This document shows, piece after piece, positions 13,573 to 24,600 of a stretch of 64,000 bases of DNA; position 1 is the first letter of the stretch; each line of letters begins with the position of its first letter. Source of the DNA: Latrodectus hesperus (lineage: Eukaryota; Arthropoda; Arachnida; Araneae; Theridiidae); the NCBI GenBank assembly GCA_037975125.1, contig CM075858.1:65014140-65078139 (forward strand), in the 5' to 3' direction. The translations under genes were made by a program, and so were the position numbers. The notes beneath the pieces are model-generated. The model worked only from the letters and a program-made list of their open reading frames with translations, did no database searches and had not been told where the DNA came from.

Positions 13573-14550
13573 TTCAAATGAGGTTCCATGTGGCTGCCAC
13601 TGTTGTGGATAACATATTGCATTCTGTGCACAGTATGCACAACAGCAGAAAGTAACATGTCAGCAGGAATCTCCCGTACAGTCCGTGATATGTTATCCTT
13701 CAACATAGCCAGGTCGTGGACCACTCCTTGATAGACCTTGGACTTAATGTAACCCCATAGCCAGAAGTCGCATGAGGTAAGATCAGGCAACCAAGGTGGC
13801 CATGCAGTTGGCATTTGCAGCCGTACAGCAACGTGTGGAGGGGCTCCATCTTGCATGAAACTGATTTCCTCCAGGCATTGTCTTTGCTGAAGTGCCGGAA
13901 TGACGAAGCTGTTCAACATGTGGCGATATTTCTCTTCGGTAACAGAACATGTTTCCGGTCCTGTCGGAGTGATGTTCTCATAGAAGAATGGACCTACGAT
14001 AAATTCCGCTGTGAACCCACACCAAACAGTTACCTTTGGTGAATGTAAGGGAACTACTGTGATTGCATGTGGTGGTTTGTCATCCCAAATTCGGCAGTTC
14101 TGGGTATTCACAGTTCCATTCAGGTGAAAGTGGGCCTCGTCTCTCCATAAGATTTTCCACGGCCAAGCATCATCCACTTTCATTCTGGTAAGAAAGGTGA
14201 GAGCAAAATTCAGTCACTCATCATGGTCGGGGGTACAGTAACTCCTGTACACAGCTAATCTTGTACGGATAGAAGTTGATAATCTTTCGTAAGATTTTCC
14301 ATGCTGTACTGTAAGGCATATCGATATTCCGAGCTACTCCACGAGCACTAGAGGTGGCAGCAATATCTTTACGCAATTTTTTGTGCGTTCTAAAAGCTCG
14401 AAGAGTGGCTGACGCGTTGCACTGGTTGAGGTAAAAGAATTTGACCAGTAACGCACGCTCGACTAAAGAAGGAGGACATTGCACATAAACTTTCAATCCG
14501 ATTGATTCGAAACGTAACACATTCCCTTTTAAAACCCAAGCAGCTGACAC
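13563..14550 (-). pseudogene. Broken mariner-like transposase (DUF4817-type N-terminus plus DDE domain)
   Basis: Two collinear frames make up the gene. The upstream one (14224-14550) contains ERALLVKFFYLNQCNASATL, typical of the DUF4817 helix-turn-helix N-terminus, and ends near YPYKISCVQEL. The downstream one (13563-14183) is the catalytic domain: LWRDEAHFHLNG with the first Asp, KVTVWCGF, FMQDGAPPHVA with the second Asp, and PDLTSCDFWLWGYIKS with the third. A frameshift and an in-frame TGA separate the parts near 14190-14225. Only 26 residues separate the second Asp from the Asp of SCDFW. Related transposases have roughly 20 more there, so an in-frame deletion has removed part of the core. 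It would normally cut and paste its own element at TA sites; this copy cannot encode a working enzyme. Confidence 0.9.
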
Positions 14551-14706
14551 TGTGCCAATGGATGCAATGTGAAATTTGAATAATGAACTTCTTCTTCTAC
14601 TCAGCGTACGTGATATTGCAGATCACGAGACTTTATAGGTGTTTATGTAGATCTTATGCTTTTTTAAAAGTGTTGCCATATTGCACTTGAACTGCATCAG
14701 AAAATG

Positions 14707-14944
14707 TGCATAATGAAAGGTAATTTCATTCCGTATTAATTTGCATTTGTTAGCACTCTATTTTCTCTTACACCGCCAAATATTCCCTTGTGGTGACTTT
14801 TGGAACAAATTTGTTTTTTCGCGTAATTTTTTATCCCCCGTCTTGTTTCATCTTCCTCCAAAATGTGGCACCATTCTCTCAAATAGATCGCGCTACAGAA
14901 CACTGTGAGCTGTGAGCACTGTCAGTTTAATTATGGCTACTAGG
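14707..14944 (-). repeat. Right terminal inverted repeat of the mariner-like element
   Basis: Mirror of 13341-13572, ending at ACTAGG before the TA flank. Differences from the left copy include a CTCACAG duplication and scattered substitutions, indicating independent decay since insertion. Confidence 0.92.

Positions 14945-14998
<54 letters not shown>
14945..14998. repeat. (TA)n array between transposon and SINE
   Basis: TA units (one G interruption at 14948) run from the right end of the mariner-like element to the first base of the adjoining SINE. Confidence 0.95.
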
Positions 14999-14999
<1 letters not shown>

Positions 15000-15258
15000 C
15001 ATGCCCAACTGCGGATAGGGAGGTCCTGGGTTCGAATCCCAGTTCGGGCATAGCTGTACTTTCTCTCTCTATCCATCCTGTCTTTGTCCTTTCCTTGTAT
15101 GAATGGGTTGTGAATGGTTGCATATCCTATAAATGGGTACCTATGGCTTGTGTGTACTGAGGAAGTCGGACTCCACACCAAAAGATGGTTCATTTGGAGA
15201 AGTGGAGCAGGGCACTCTATAATGCAGCCTAGCTGGTCGCAGGACAACAATAACAACT
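15000..15258 (+). mobile_element. tRNA-derived SINE, family B variant, 5' truncated
   Basis: The head starts part-way through the tRNA-like region (CATGCCCAACTGCGGATAGG) and has a good B box, GGGTTCGAATCCC, followed by AGTTCGGGCATAGCTGT. The body shares CCTATAAATGGGTA with the family B copy at 9307-9603. It ends at ACAACAATAACAACT before a (TG)n tract. The 5' edge touches a (TA)n array directly. Confidence 0.85.
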
Positions 15259-15259
15259 A

Positions 15260-15265
<6 letters not shown>

Positions 15266-15300
<35 letters not shown>

Positions 15301-15323
15301 ATATATAGATAGATAGATAGATG
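15266..15323. repeat. (TG)n then (GATA)n microsatellites
   Basis: About 16 TG units (15266-15298) are followed by TATATATA and four GATA units (15306-15323). The position at a SINE tail suggests the tract grew from the 3' tail of the retroelement. Confidence 0.9.
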
Positions 15324-17699
15324 TCCATGTCAATGAATACCGTGTTAAGTCTGTAACATCTTTTACAGACTATTCTGTTTACAAAAAATCTAAACAGGCA
15401 TAAGTTAAATATACAACTAGATACCATCATAAAATTTGATGATTTTTAACTCCTCACAATAAAAAATTCATACTTTTGATTTTAACTTTAGCCAAATTTA
15501 AAACTGATGAATTGTTTACATTAGTATTCTGAAGTGGTGGTATTTTAATAATGAATTACGTAAATAGGTATCGTTGTTTGCTTTCTGTAAAATTCGGAGC
15601 TCTTAAAAGTTTTATGTTTAATTTTAGCAAATTTGTGTGCAGTGCTTTTCCGATTTCCTAGTTCTTTTTTGCAAAACCCCCAATTACAGCCAATTGAAGA
15701 ATCGTAATTTTAAACTGCTATCAAGTACCCGAGATTTTCCTAGAGCTGGTACCTTCCTGTCCATGTCAAACTAATGTTGGGATATGGGAACCTGCTGATA
15801 CAGGTTTGCAACTGTTGGTCTCGTTTTATTGGCAAAATATTTCTGTATATAATTGTGTTTAGATTTTTTCATTTTAATAAGTGAATTTGAAAACTTCGCC
15901 TTTTATCAATAAGATAAATGATTTCTTATATTTTTATAATTTGTATCTACTATTGAATAAATGTATACATATTAAAGATGACGCAATTTAATATATTTCT
16001 TAATATACATATTTAAGATATCACTTTATTAATTCTCATATTTTTTAATATATATTTAATGTTCTTAAAAAAAGAAAAATTTTACAAAATATATGATAAG
16101 GAACTTTCGATTTTATATTAAAATTTCATTTCATTCCAAAAGTTTTAACTTTGTTGCTTGAAATATTGCTTTACTGCGCAAAAAATTTGGGATCTAATAA
16201 TAGATATTTGTATTTAATTAACAAATGCACATGCAAAAATTAGAAATAACTAGGGTGATGGTGAATTATGAGAAAATTTAGTTTTTGCTTCTTTGTTATA
16301 AGTTTCCATAACCTTAAACTTTTCAGAAAATTTTTATTAAAATTAATATATTTCTTATACTTCATACATCATCAGACCTTTCTGTATTATAAAAACTAAA
16401 ATTTAACTGTTTAAAACCATTTAATGTATAGCAAAAATAAAATATTAAAGTTTCAAAATATTTTTCAGTAATGGGAAATGATAATTCACAGCAAATTACG
16501 CCGTTTTTAGAATTCTAAATTATTTTTCCTGAAACATTTGTGAAATAGCTTTTAGTTTAAAAAAAACAATGGCAATTTAAATCCATAATTATCGAACTAT
16601 GTTAAAGTGGTTAGAGCTTCATAAAATTAAATTTATTCACTGGTTTGACAAAAAATACTGGCTTGTAATTCCAGGCTATCTTATAAGAAGATTATTACAC
16701 AGATATGAGCTATTTTTAATTTTTAAAATTAAAATTTGTAGAGAAAAAACAATACAAGATTTAATATTAGGATAACAGCATGCGATTTTTTGTATCGTTT
16801 TATACAGTATAATAACACAAGGAAGAACAAAAAATCATTAGGAATATCTGAGATTATTTTGATATATATGTAATATTTGATAGTAACACATTTATCAGTC
16901 TTTCTGCTAGAAGCTATCTTATTTTAAAAACTTAAACTATAAATCAACCAAGTTATTACAATCGAAATCTAAGAATCTTATTTGGAATACACAGGGGATT
17001 TCTCATTTCGCATAAAAAAGAGAAAAGTTTGATATTTCCCTTCCACTCTCTCCCTCCCTCTCTCTCTCTCTTTCCTTATAATTTTAAAAACAACACAGTT
17101 TAAAATCAGAATTTTTTTATTCTAAATTAGTGCACAAAAGATTTGACGTTTTTGTTTTATTTTCACATTTCTCATTATCTGGGGTATTCAATTTTCATTG
17201 GCTTTTTTCTCTTTGGTTATATTGAACACAAGGTTATATTACGTAATATATATATACACATTGGTTATATTTTACAGAATGGAATTCCATAAATATTGAT
17301 CGATTAACAATGATGAAGTTTGGCACCAAACAAATAGCATAAAACGCTCAGCTTTGAAAAAACTAAAACTGTTGTTACAATAACTGTCAAGCTTAAATAT
17401 TAGAAATCTGACAATTTGGTCGTTATCTGAAAATTATTCACGAAGAATTTTCATGACAAATACAAACCACAATGAACGTTAATTATTATAGCAAAAATGT
17501 GGTTAAAAAGTACAAGTAAAGGAAAACAATACTACAATTATACAGCATTTTTTGAATCACATGTAAATAAAATAATCTTCCTTGTTAGTTTCTTCACTAG
17601 ATAAGAGTTTTCTATATCAACTTCATATTTACCAGATTTTAGTCTCTCATTATGTTACAATCTTCATACATTTGTTCTTCGTATCTACGATTGCATTTA
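15324..17699. other. AT-rich DNA, no gene recognised; one CT-rich tract
   Basis: A CT-rich run with CCC interruptions lies at about 17041-17074. Otherwise no gene, transposon end or tRNA-like box was found. Confidence 0.55.
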
Positions 17700-17940
17700 G
17701 GCACGTGAGCATTAATTCAGTCAAAATATTCAGTTTAAGGCTTATGCCAACCATATAATTGGCTGAATACCTTCGGGTGGGACAGCCCTACATCTTAAGA
17801 GGTATGCCAACCATATATAAGAGAATATACAACCAAGAATATCCATCCTCTCAAAGAGAATCGAAGCCACGAATTATAGTAATGAAAAGAGATCACTAAT
17901 CATTTAGTTGACAGCTCAATAACAATCCCTGTTGAACAGC
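17700..17940 (-). mobile_element. Probable tRNA-derived SINE relic (minus strand)
   Basis: On the minus strand, GAGCTGTCAACTAAATGATTAG looks like an A-box head and GTGGCTTCGATTCTC like a B box. The tail side holds a small hairpin, with stem GGCTG/CAGCC at 17761-17765 and 17783-17787. Its loop shares a 16-base string with the LINE 3' end at 51632-51647. TATGCCAACCATATA occurs twice (about 17744 and 17802), flanking the hairpin. Confidence 0.55.
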
Positions 17941-18036
17941 TTCAAAATAGCAGCATATTTTCACGTCTAACAGTCAATGTAGGTGAATTTTCTCTATATT
18001 TTAAAAAGATTTAATCGTTTATTATATATTCCTTAT

Positions 18037-18146
18037 GTTGTTGTTGTTGTCGTGTGCCAGCTAGACAAGTTAGGTTGCTAAAATTCCTTATAGGATTGAC
18101 GTATCTGATAAGCGTTAAATCTCTACTCTTAATCAGATACGTCAAT
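18037..18146. repeat. (GTT)n tract and perfect 15 bp inverted repeat
   Basis: A (GTT)4-5 run at 18037-18050 is followed by ATTGACGTATCTGAT at 18095-18109 and its exact reverse complement at 18132-18146, separated by 22 bases. The repeat could form a hairpin; it matches no element end I recognise. Confidence 0.85.
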
Positions 18147-18149
18147 TCG

Positions 18150-20367
18150 ATTTTCATGATAAGCATTTAAAGAACCAGTAATTGAAAAAAACCTTAAGCA
18201 ATACTCAAGATATATGTAGTCAAACAAAGTAATAAGCACATGTTTTTCGGAGAGCAAGGCTTTAGATTTGATACCAGATACTGTTGTATAAGAGAAGGTC
18301 GACATTAAGCTTCTGCTTCATTGCGGCATGTTTGTTTAGGTAAGGGCTTAGGAAATTTAACTATATTTTCCATAGTAAAAAACAAATTATTAAATTATTA
18401 TGATATACAAATTGTAAAACCACTCCCGAAAATATGCAACAGAAGATAAATATTTTCTGTGTTCAAGCTATCTGCTACGCGGTTTTTCAAACAGCTATAC
18501 CAAAAGCTTTAATTAACTACAGTGACAATATTTTCACAGTAGGCTTGAAATTTGAATTTATGACTAAGCTATTATTTAGAAACCAAAAGAGAAATATTTT
18601 GCATGTATTTTTAAATGTTCTTTTTTTAAAAAAAACAATGCGTCAATGTTTTCCATACATTATAAATAAAATAATATTGCAACACACATCATTTTTTAAA
18701 CACGGTTTTACATACATAAGCAATACTTTTAATTGATCACATCAATGGTTAAATTAAAATAAATCTTCTTATTTTAATAATTTTAAGTTTATATGAATTG
18801 AACTTAATATGGAAAAGTTAAAAACTCAAATTCTAAAGATTCCAGCTAAAAACTTATTTCTATCTCAATATTTATCTTTTAGTATAATAGAAAGCATTTT
18901 ACATCCTCAAAACAAATTGTTTATATTTTATTACTAATTTATTTGTTCAAGTGCATTTTAAATATAAAAAATAAGTTTAAAAGGGTGACTCACACGTAAA
19001 TAATTCTTTAAATATAAGAGATATATTTATAAAATTTAATTTATAAGCAAGAGTACCAAGAAAACCTGTCTTATATTTAAAGTGAGATATCAATTATATA
19101 ATAATAACACTGCACTGAAATAATATCAAGTGTTAATATCTCCATATGTGCATATAAATAGTAAGTTATCCTTATTCAGAAAAATATCAAAATCATAACT
19201 TATTAATAATATTTATTATGCAAATTTATCATCAAATAGTAATAACCGAATTATATAATTTTCTTATATATTTAAATAAGTTTGCTTTTAAGCTATTTGT
19301 GTAAATTTCAAGATAAAAATTTTGGTTTTTAGCAATTTGTGTACATTTTTCCAACATTAAATGAGTATTTATTATTTAAATGTTAGTGCAAAAGTATTAT
19401 TTAAATGTTAGTACATGTTAATTGTTTATTTAAATTTTGATCATTATAAATTATGTTTTGAATATAGCACGTAATATTAAAGTACACTATAAATTGTATA
19501 TAATAAAATGTAAAACTAATAAAAAAAATTTTCTTCTTACATATTTTTTCAATAAAGATATTTTAAATTAATTCTGAATATATTACTTAAAATAAAGTTA
19601 AATATTTGTCTTTTTTATTAAGAAAGCAGGTGTGATAATTTTATATCCACACAAGATTTCGCCTTAGCATTATATATACATAATCTGTGGTTAATAGTTT
19701 TTTTCACTTTAATACCTAAATAAACGGAAATTTAACTCTATTATATGCATTGATTTAATCTATAAAGTCAAAGTATTTTGAGAATTGCATTCTGATTTAA
19801 ACTGTTTTCAGCAGATTTAATGAAAATTATTATCCATATTCAAACTACCATATTTTCTTCATTAAGAGAAATATTTTAACTAACATTGTTTTCCTTTATT
19901 ATGAAGCTTTAAGAAGCTTTTCGAATAGAATTTATTTTTAACAAAATTTGATGTTTAAGTGACTAAAAAGTTTAAATGCATGGAAAATAATTGAGTTGAA
20001 TGAAAATAAATTGTGCTCTAATTGAGTATTATTAATTAATTATCTGAAAGCAGTTATAAGGATAATTTTTTGAAAACCTATTTTATGAAATAATTTTAAG
20101 TAATGAATCCTTATTTGAATTAGGAAGTTATTTTAAGCGAATAAAATTGTTCAAAATCTGAATAAATCATATGTTTATCTTTACTATGTAACATAAAAGA
20201 TTAATGTGATAACTTAAATGCTTATAATGTTCAGGCACTCAGTTTGACTGTATGTGGATTCGATTCCTGTATCAGACTTGGATACTCATCGCTATTCATA
20301 ATATACTTTAAAGTGTAGGTCTCTCCTCTAATTAATCTTCATGAGTGATAAATAACTGTCAAGAAGT

Positions 20368-20369
<2 letters not shown>
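18150..20369. other. AT-rich DNA with a small direct repeat and a tRNA-like scrap
   Basis: A 100-codon plus-strand frame at 18434-18736 has no recognisable motif and the composition of its surroundings, so it is not called. AGTATTATTTAAATGTTAGT-like units occur twice at about 19367-19413. Around 20230-20285, GTGGATTCGATTCCTG resembles a B box and may be an old SINE head. Confidence 0.5.
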
Positions 20370-20449
<80 letters not shown>

Positions 20450-20450
20450 T
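20370..20450. repeat. (TA)n array
   Basis: About 36 TA units with a terminal ACAC interruption. No transposon end could be identified at either edge. Confidence 0.95.
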
Positions 20451-21900
20451 TTAATCAAATCCGACCCCAAAAATAGTCTGGAATATTGTGAATGACTTCA
20501 AGTTAATATATAATCAATTTTTTCAAATTTTTTAACGAAAATAGTTTTATAATTTACTTATTGTATACATAATTTAATTGAAATCATTATAAATATTATA
20601 ATTTTATTCGTTAATCACTTATCCCTTACATTTCTTTGCATATAATAATATTTTCAATTTATTGATTGAACAACTTTTTTAGGAAATAAAAAATTTAATA
20701 GACAATTCTTCTTATAGATATTCAAAGAATCTATTTTTTATATTTTAAGCTTATAAAATTTAACTATACAACAAAATTATTTAAATTTTAACATCACATA
20801 ACAGTGGAGTTTAATTTATCAACTTCGTTAAATTTTTTGTTTATTTCCTTAATTCGTACATACAATGATGTTTCTTGAATTAAATAGATATCATACTTAA
20901 GAGTACACGAGTGTGTTTCTGAATGTGTAAGAGTATGTGATGTGCAAAGCTATAACTCTGTGGTCAAAAGAGGAATGTGATTAAGGGTCCATTGTATAAT
21001 AGTTGACAAAAACCATTAATTAGTCGTACAGTATCTGACATTAAGTTCAGTAAACATTTCACTGAGATATCCTGTTATTACTCAAGTTTTAATAAATTGT
21101 CAGACTAGGTATTTGAATATTTCTATACAAAAAATAATCACAATCATAATTTATAGGCTATGTGATGCTTCTATCATGTTGAAACATCATTCATTAATAT
21201 TTTCATCTGTCATTCCCAAGATCATGAGATGTTTTTGTAAAGCTCATTGGAAGCTCATATTTATACAATTTTTAATCTGTAAATTTAAAGTATCTGAAAG
21301 AAGTTTTTAACATTTATGATTTAAGATGTTAAAAATTATGCAGACATCAATATTAAAGCTTTCTTACAATAAGAATCGTCTTCTACTGGCCAAAAACACT
21401 TAAATTTTTCCATAAAAATCGCAACCTCAGCTTCAATATTCTCATAAAAGTACATATCAAACGAAAATATGAAAATTCTATAGGAGTTGCTAAAATCAGA
21501 TTTAAAGGAATAATAATAATTTTGTTAACATATTGTTAATTGAATAGATAATTAAATTGCTGAATGTTAATTCAGTTGTAATGGAATCGATAATTTATTT
21601 GAAAAATTATTGGACCATTTTTGCTGCAAATACTATATATAAATAAACAAATTGCTTGACGATTTATCGTCACAGTTTGCATGCGAGAAATATAGTTCAA
21701 CCAGAACTTATTATTTAAAGTGAAGTTCAAATCTTCGGAAACAACCACAACAAAGGAAGAGTTCGCCAAGCTGGTAAATGAATAGTTAGCATTCTTTCAT
21801 TTGATTTAATAGCTCGAGGGTTGGATACGCCACAGATTCCGTATAATCCAGGAGGTCAAATTCTGAATTTGGTGATATTTTTGGAGGATTTTCTTATGTA
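20451..21900. other. AT-rich DNA, no gene recognised
   Basis: Short chance frames only, on both strands. Confidence 0.6.
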
Positions 21901-22015
21901 TCTGGCAACCTGGTTTTTATTACGTCATAGATATAGAGACCTATAAGAATTATGCAGAAAATTCTATTTTGGCAACCCTTGTATTTACGTCATCGCGCAC
22001 GTCACAATACGTCAT
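21901..22015. promoter_or_regulatory. Cluster of four ACGTCA motifs
   Basis: ACGTCA occurs at 21922-21927, 21988-21993, 21999-22004 and 22009-22014, i.e. CRE/ATF-type half-sites. GGCAACC also occurs twice (about 21904 and 21971), each followed at similar distance by the first two sites. The density is far above expectation for AT-rich DNA. A regulatory role is an inference; a worn repeat is the other possibility. Confidence 0.35.
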
Positions 22016-24229
22016 CTAGACAAAATTTCTTCATCGCCAAAAAAATTCAGAATCATCGTAGATAATGCAGCATTTGTGCCTTCAATTCACTCTTCGAGAG
22101 CTGATTTTTAGAGTTCATTTATTTGGAACCACTTTTTTTAGATTTTTTGGACACTACAAGGCAACTATATAATATCTTTCAACAATGTACTCAAGAGTGT
22201 ATAGAACAAATGCTTGTTTTGATGCTTCAAAATGATGTTTTGGTTTCCTTATCTTTCTAATGTTACTGTTTCCGCACGAAGGAGAGTCGGTCTAAAAGAT
22301 CTGGATTTGAAAGTCAGTTCTATAACTTTACAAACTTCCACGCCAGAGGTTTGTGTTTGCAGAAAAAACTGTTGAACCATGATTGCCATTTTGCAAATAT
22401 AAATTATTAAACATTATTATATATTTTATAAATATAATATAATAAATAAATTATAAATAAAATTAATTATAATCGTTAAAATTAATAAAATAAAGGAAAT
22501 TTAACAATATTACAAGAAAATTAGCAAAAAATAAACAACTCTAAAAAATTTAGGATTTTTTATACAATTTTCACAATGATTGTAATATGAACATGAAAAA
22601 AATTTATAGACGTGGTATGGAATATTTGAAGCTATAATGAATTTTAAATAAGTACCACAAATATGTTGTAAAAGTACTTTAATTTCTTTTCGACAAAATA
22701 TAATATTTTACTATATAAATTTGCTCAGATAACAAGAAATAAAAAATGAATTATATCCAAAAAATATTGTAATCCGAAATCTCATTTATATTCAAGATTC
22801 TGCTGCGAATCTAGATGTAACCAACAAAACCAGGAATGAGTCCTTTTAGTATTTTCTACTTGCCATTTTCATATTCTGAACATTAGTACACAAAGCAATG
22901 AATAAAATTACAATGACTGTCAAGAAATACGAATGATCGACCATTACAAAATGTTAAGCTCTTGTAGAAGAATAATATGATTTGAATATACTCGTAACAA
23001 CATGTGAGAATTTTTCATGTCTCCGCTTTACAATCTATTTTACAATTTGGAATACAAGTTTTTTTTCTAAAGCAAAAAAATAGATCAGAAATACGTTAAG
23101 GCATTATGTTTTAGTGGCTGGGTTTGTATTTACCATTAGATTTTTATTTTATATAATGTTATTTATTAAATACGAATCTCAAAAGAAATAATGAATAATG
23201 GATTTATTTGAATGGTTTTTATTTTAAGAATATGCATAGAGTGAAATATTTATAATTAATTAATATCTCAAATACTTTTTAATATATATTTTTGTTTTCA
23301 TTGCCCTAATATTTTATATCTAATTTTGATTCAATTTCAAAAGGAAAACTTACTCATTTGAATAGTTCTTCTGAGATAGCATTCAAGGAAATATTCGGCG
23401 TATATTTTAAAAATAATTATTTATATCTAGAATATTTTCACTATTTAAAATGAAACTGATTATGCAAGAAAACTATGTGACAAAATTGTTTTATAGCTTT
23501 TAATTGTTACTATAAATTGTATTGTGCCTCAATATTTAATATTCTGCTAAATATTTGGAATAAATTGTAAAAGAACTCTACTTACTTGAACATTATTTAT
23601 TTAAAGAGGATGTATATGAATAAAATATTCAATGCAAATTTTAAAAGCAACAGTTTATGTAAAGGTACATTTTATATAATTAAAATCTAAGAGTTAATTC
23701 AAAGGAAAAATAACTAATAGCTTCATATTGTATAGGTACTATATCCTACATTGTTATTTAATTTTATTTTTTTATTCTGGTTAAATATTTTTAACTAAAT
23801 TCATGCAATTCATGGAAAATGTATTTAAATCAATTGTTTTATTTTATATTAGTGCATATACAAATTAAATATTTAAATATTTTTACAAAATAATTTTATC
23901 TGCAGTATTTTTAAAATTTAAATTCATTAAAATAGAATAACCTACGAATAAAATAATATTGTATTAATATTATTTCTTGCAAATAGAGTTGTATGATAAA
24001 AATAAAAGCCTAAAATTTGATTAAACTAACAATCGATGAATAATCTTAACTTTTAAACATTTTGTGTTGATATATTTCAAATATTTTTATTACCTAAAAC
24101 GTAGAAATCTATTTAAGAGAAAAATAAATGCGTTAATTTTATGACATTATTAATAGTCGGTATTTGAGTTGTGCCGCAGTTGTATCATAATAAATATGAT
24201 CGTATTTTATTAAAGCTAACAAAGTTGCG
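22016..24229. other. AT-rich DNA, no gene recognised
   Basis: Around 22137-22257 a short plus-strand frame follows a pyrimidine-rich TTTTTTTAG. It could mimic an exon start, but it has no recognisable content and I do not call it. The remainder is featureless. Confidence 0.5.
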
Positions 24230-24470
24230 TTTTTTTAGGGATCTAGAGGCCAACAGACTTGTATTTCACGCTTTTCCAGTGGTCACGTAAGGGGCCTCAA
24301 ATATGTGCAGAATCAAGACTTTTATTCTGTGCACAAAATGTAAAGCTGAACTGGCATCGCCTGAGCATATCTTGTGCTGCTTGAATTTTGACTTCAATGA
24401 GGCTTTTTCAAAGCCCCTTTTGTTTTTGAATTTCCTGGCTCTTTATGGACTTGTGGAGTTGGTCTACTAA
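24230..24470 (+). pseudogene. LINE ORF2 C-terminal relic
   Basis: Two overlapping frames, offset by one base near 24325, recover the end of a non-LTR retrotransposon polyprotein. The first part reads ISRFSSGHVRGLKY, matching the 'SRxRSGH' segment after the RNase H or connection region. The second reads LCTKCKAELASPEHILCCL, a Cys-Cys-His-Cys zinc-knuckle-like motif, then SKPLLFLNFLALYGLVEL before TAA at 24468. In intact elements this tail follows endonuclease and reverse transcriptase and helps bind nucleic acid. Here everything upstream is missing, as is usual for 5'-truncated LINE copies, and a frameshift has broken the rest. It resembles R1/Jockey-type spider LINEs; the clade is an inference. 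Confidence 0.8.
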
Positions 24471-24600
24471 TAGAATTTGACCACCTGGGATTAGCAACAA
24501 CAAGTTGGCGGCTAAGTGGCCTTAGCTTTAGCTTCAAATTTAATAGTTCGAGGGTTCGATTTCCCTCTTGGAAGAGCATGCTTATTGAAGTTTGAATTCT
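24471..24600 (+). repeat. LINE 3' flank with a tRNA-like B-box scrap
   Basis: GATTAGCAACAACAAGTTGG directly follows the LINE stop and resembles its 3' tail. GCTTCAAATTTAATAGTTCG then GGGTTCGATTTCCC resembles the head of a tRNA-derived SINE, probably a second insertion into the tail. Confidence 0.45.

Larger units (their letters stand above)
13341..14944 (-). mobile_element. Mariner-like DNA transposon with long terminal inverted repeats
   Basis: A 1604 bp element is bounded by inverted repeats of about 232-238 bp (13341-13572 and 14707-14944) that match at most positions with small indels. The outer ends read CCGGGTGTGGCCATAATTAA on the left and, reverse-complemented, CCTAGTAGCCATAATTAA on the right. 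TA flanks both sides, as expected for Tc1/mariner insertion, and both flanks are long (TA)n arrays. One broken transposase gene lies inside on the minus strand. The two terminal repeats have clearly drifted apart, so this is an old, inactive copy. Confidence 0.93.

Noticed and set aside
18434..18736. A 100-codon plus-strand frame
   Set aside because: Composition equals that of the AT-rich surroundings, with no motif, no clear splice context and no repeat copy; such lengths are expected by chance in 64 kb on two strands.
22137..22257. Possible exon after a pyrimidine-rich TTTTTTTAG
   Set aside because: The frame is only about 40 codons, no donor site or family similarity supports it, and acceptor-like sites are common in T-rich DNA.
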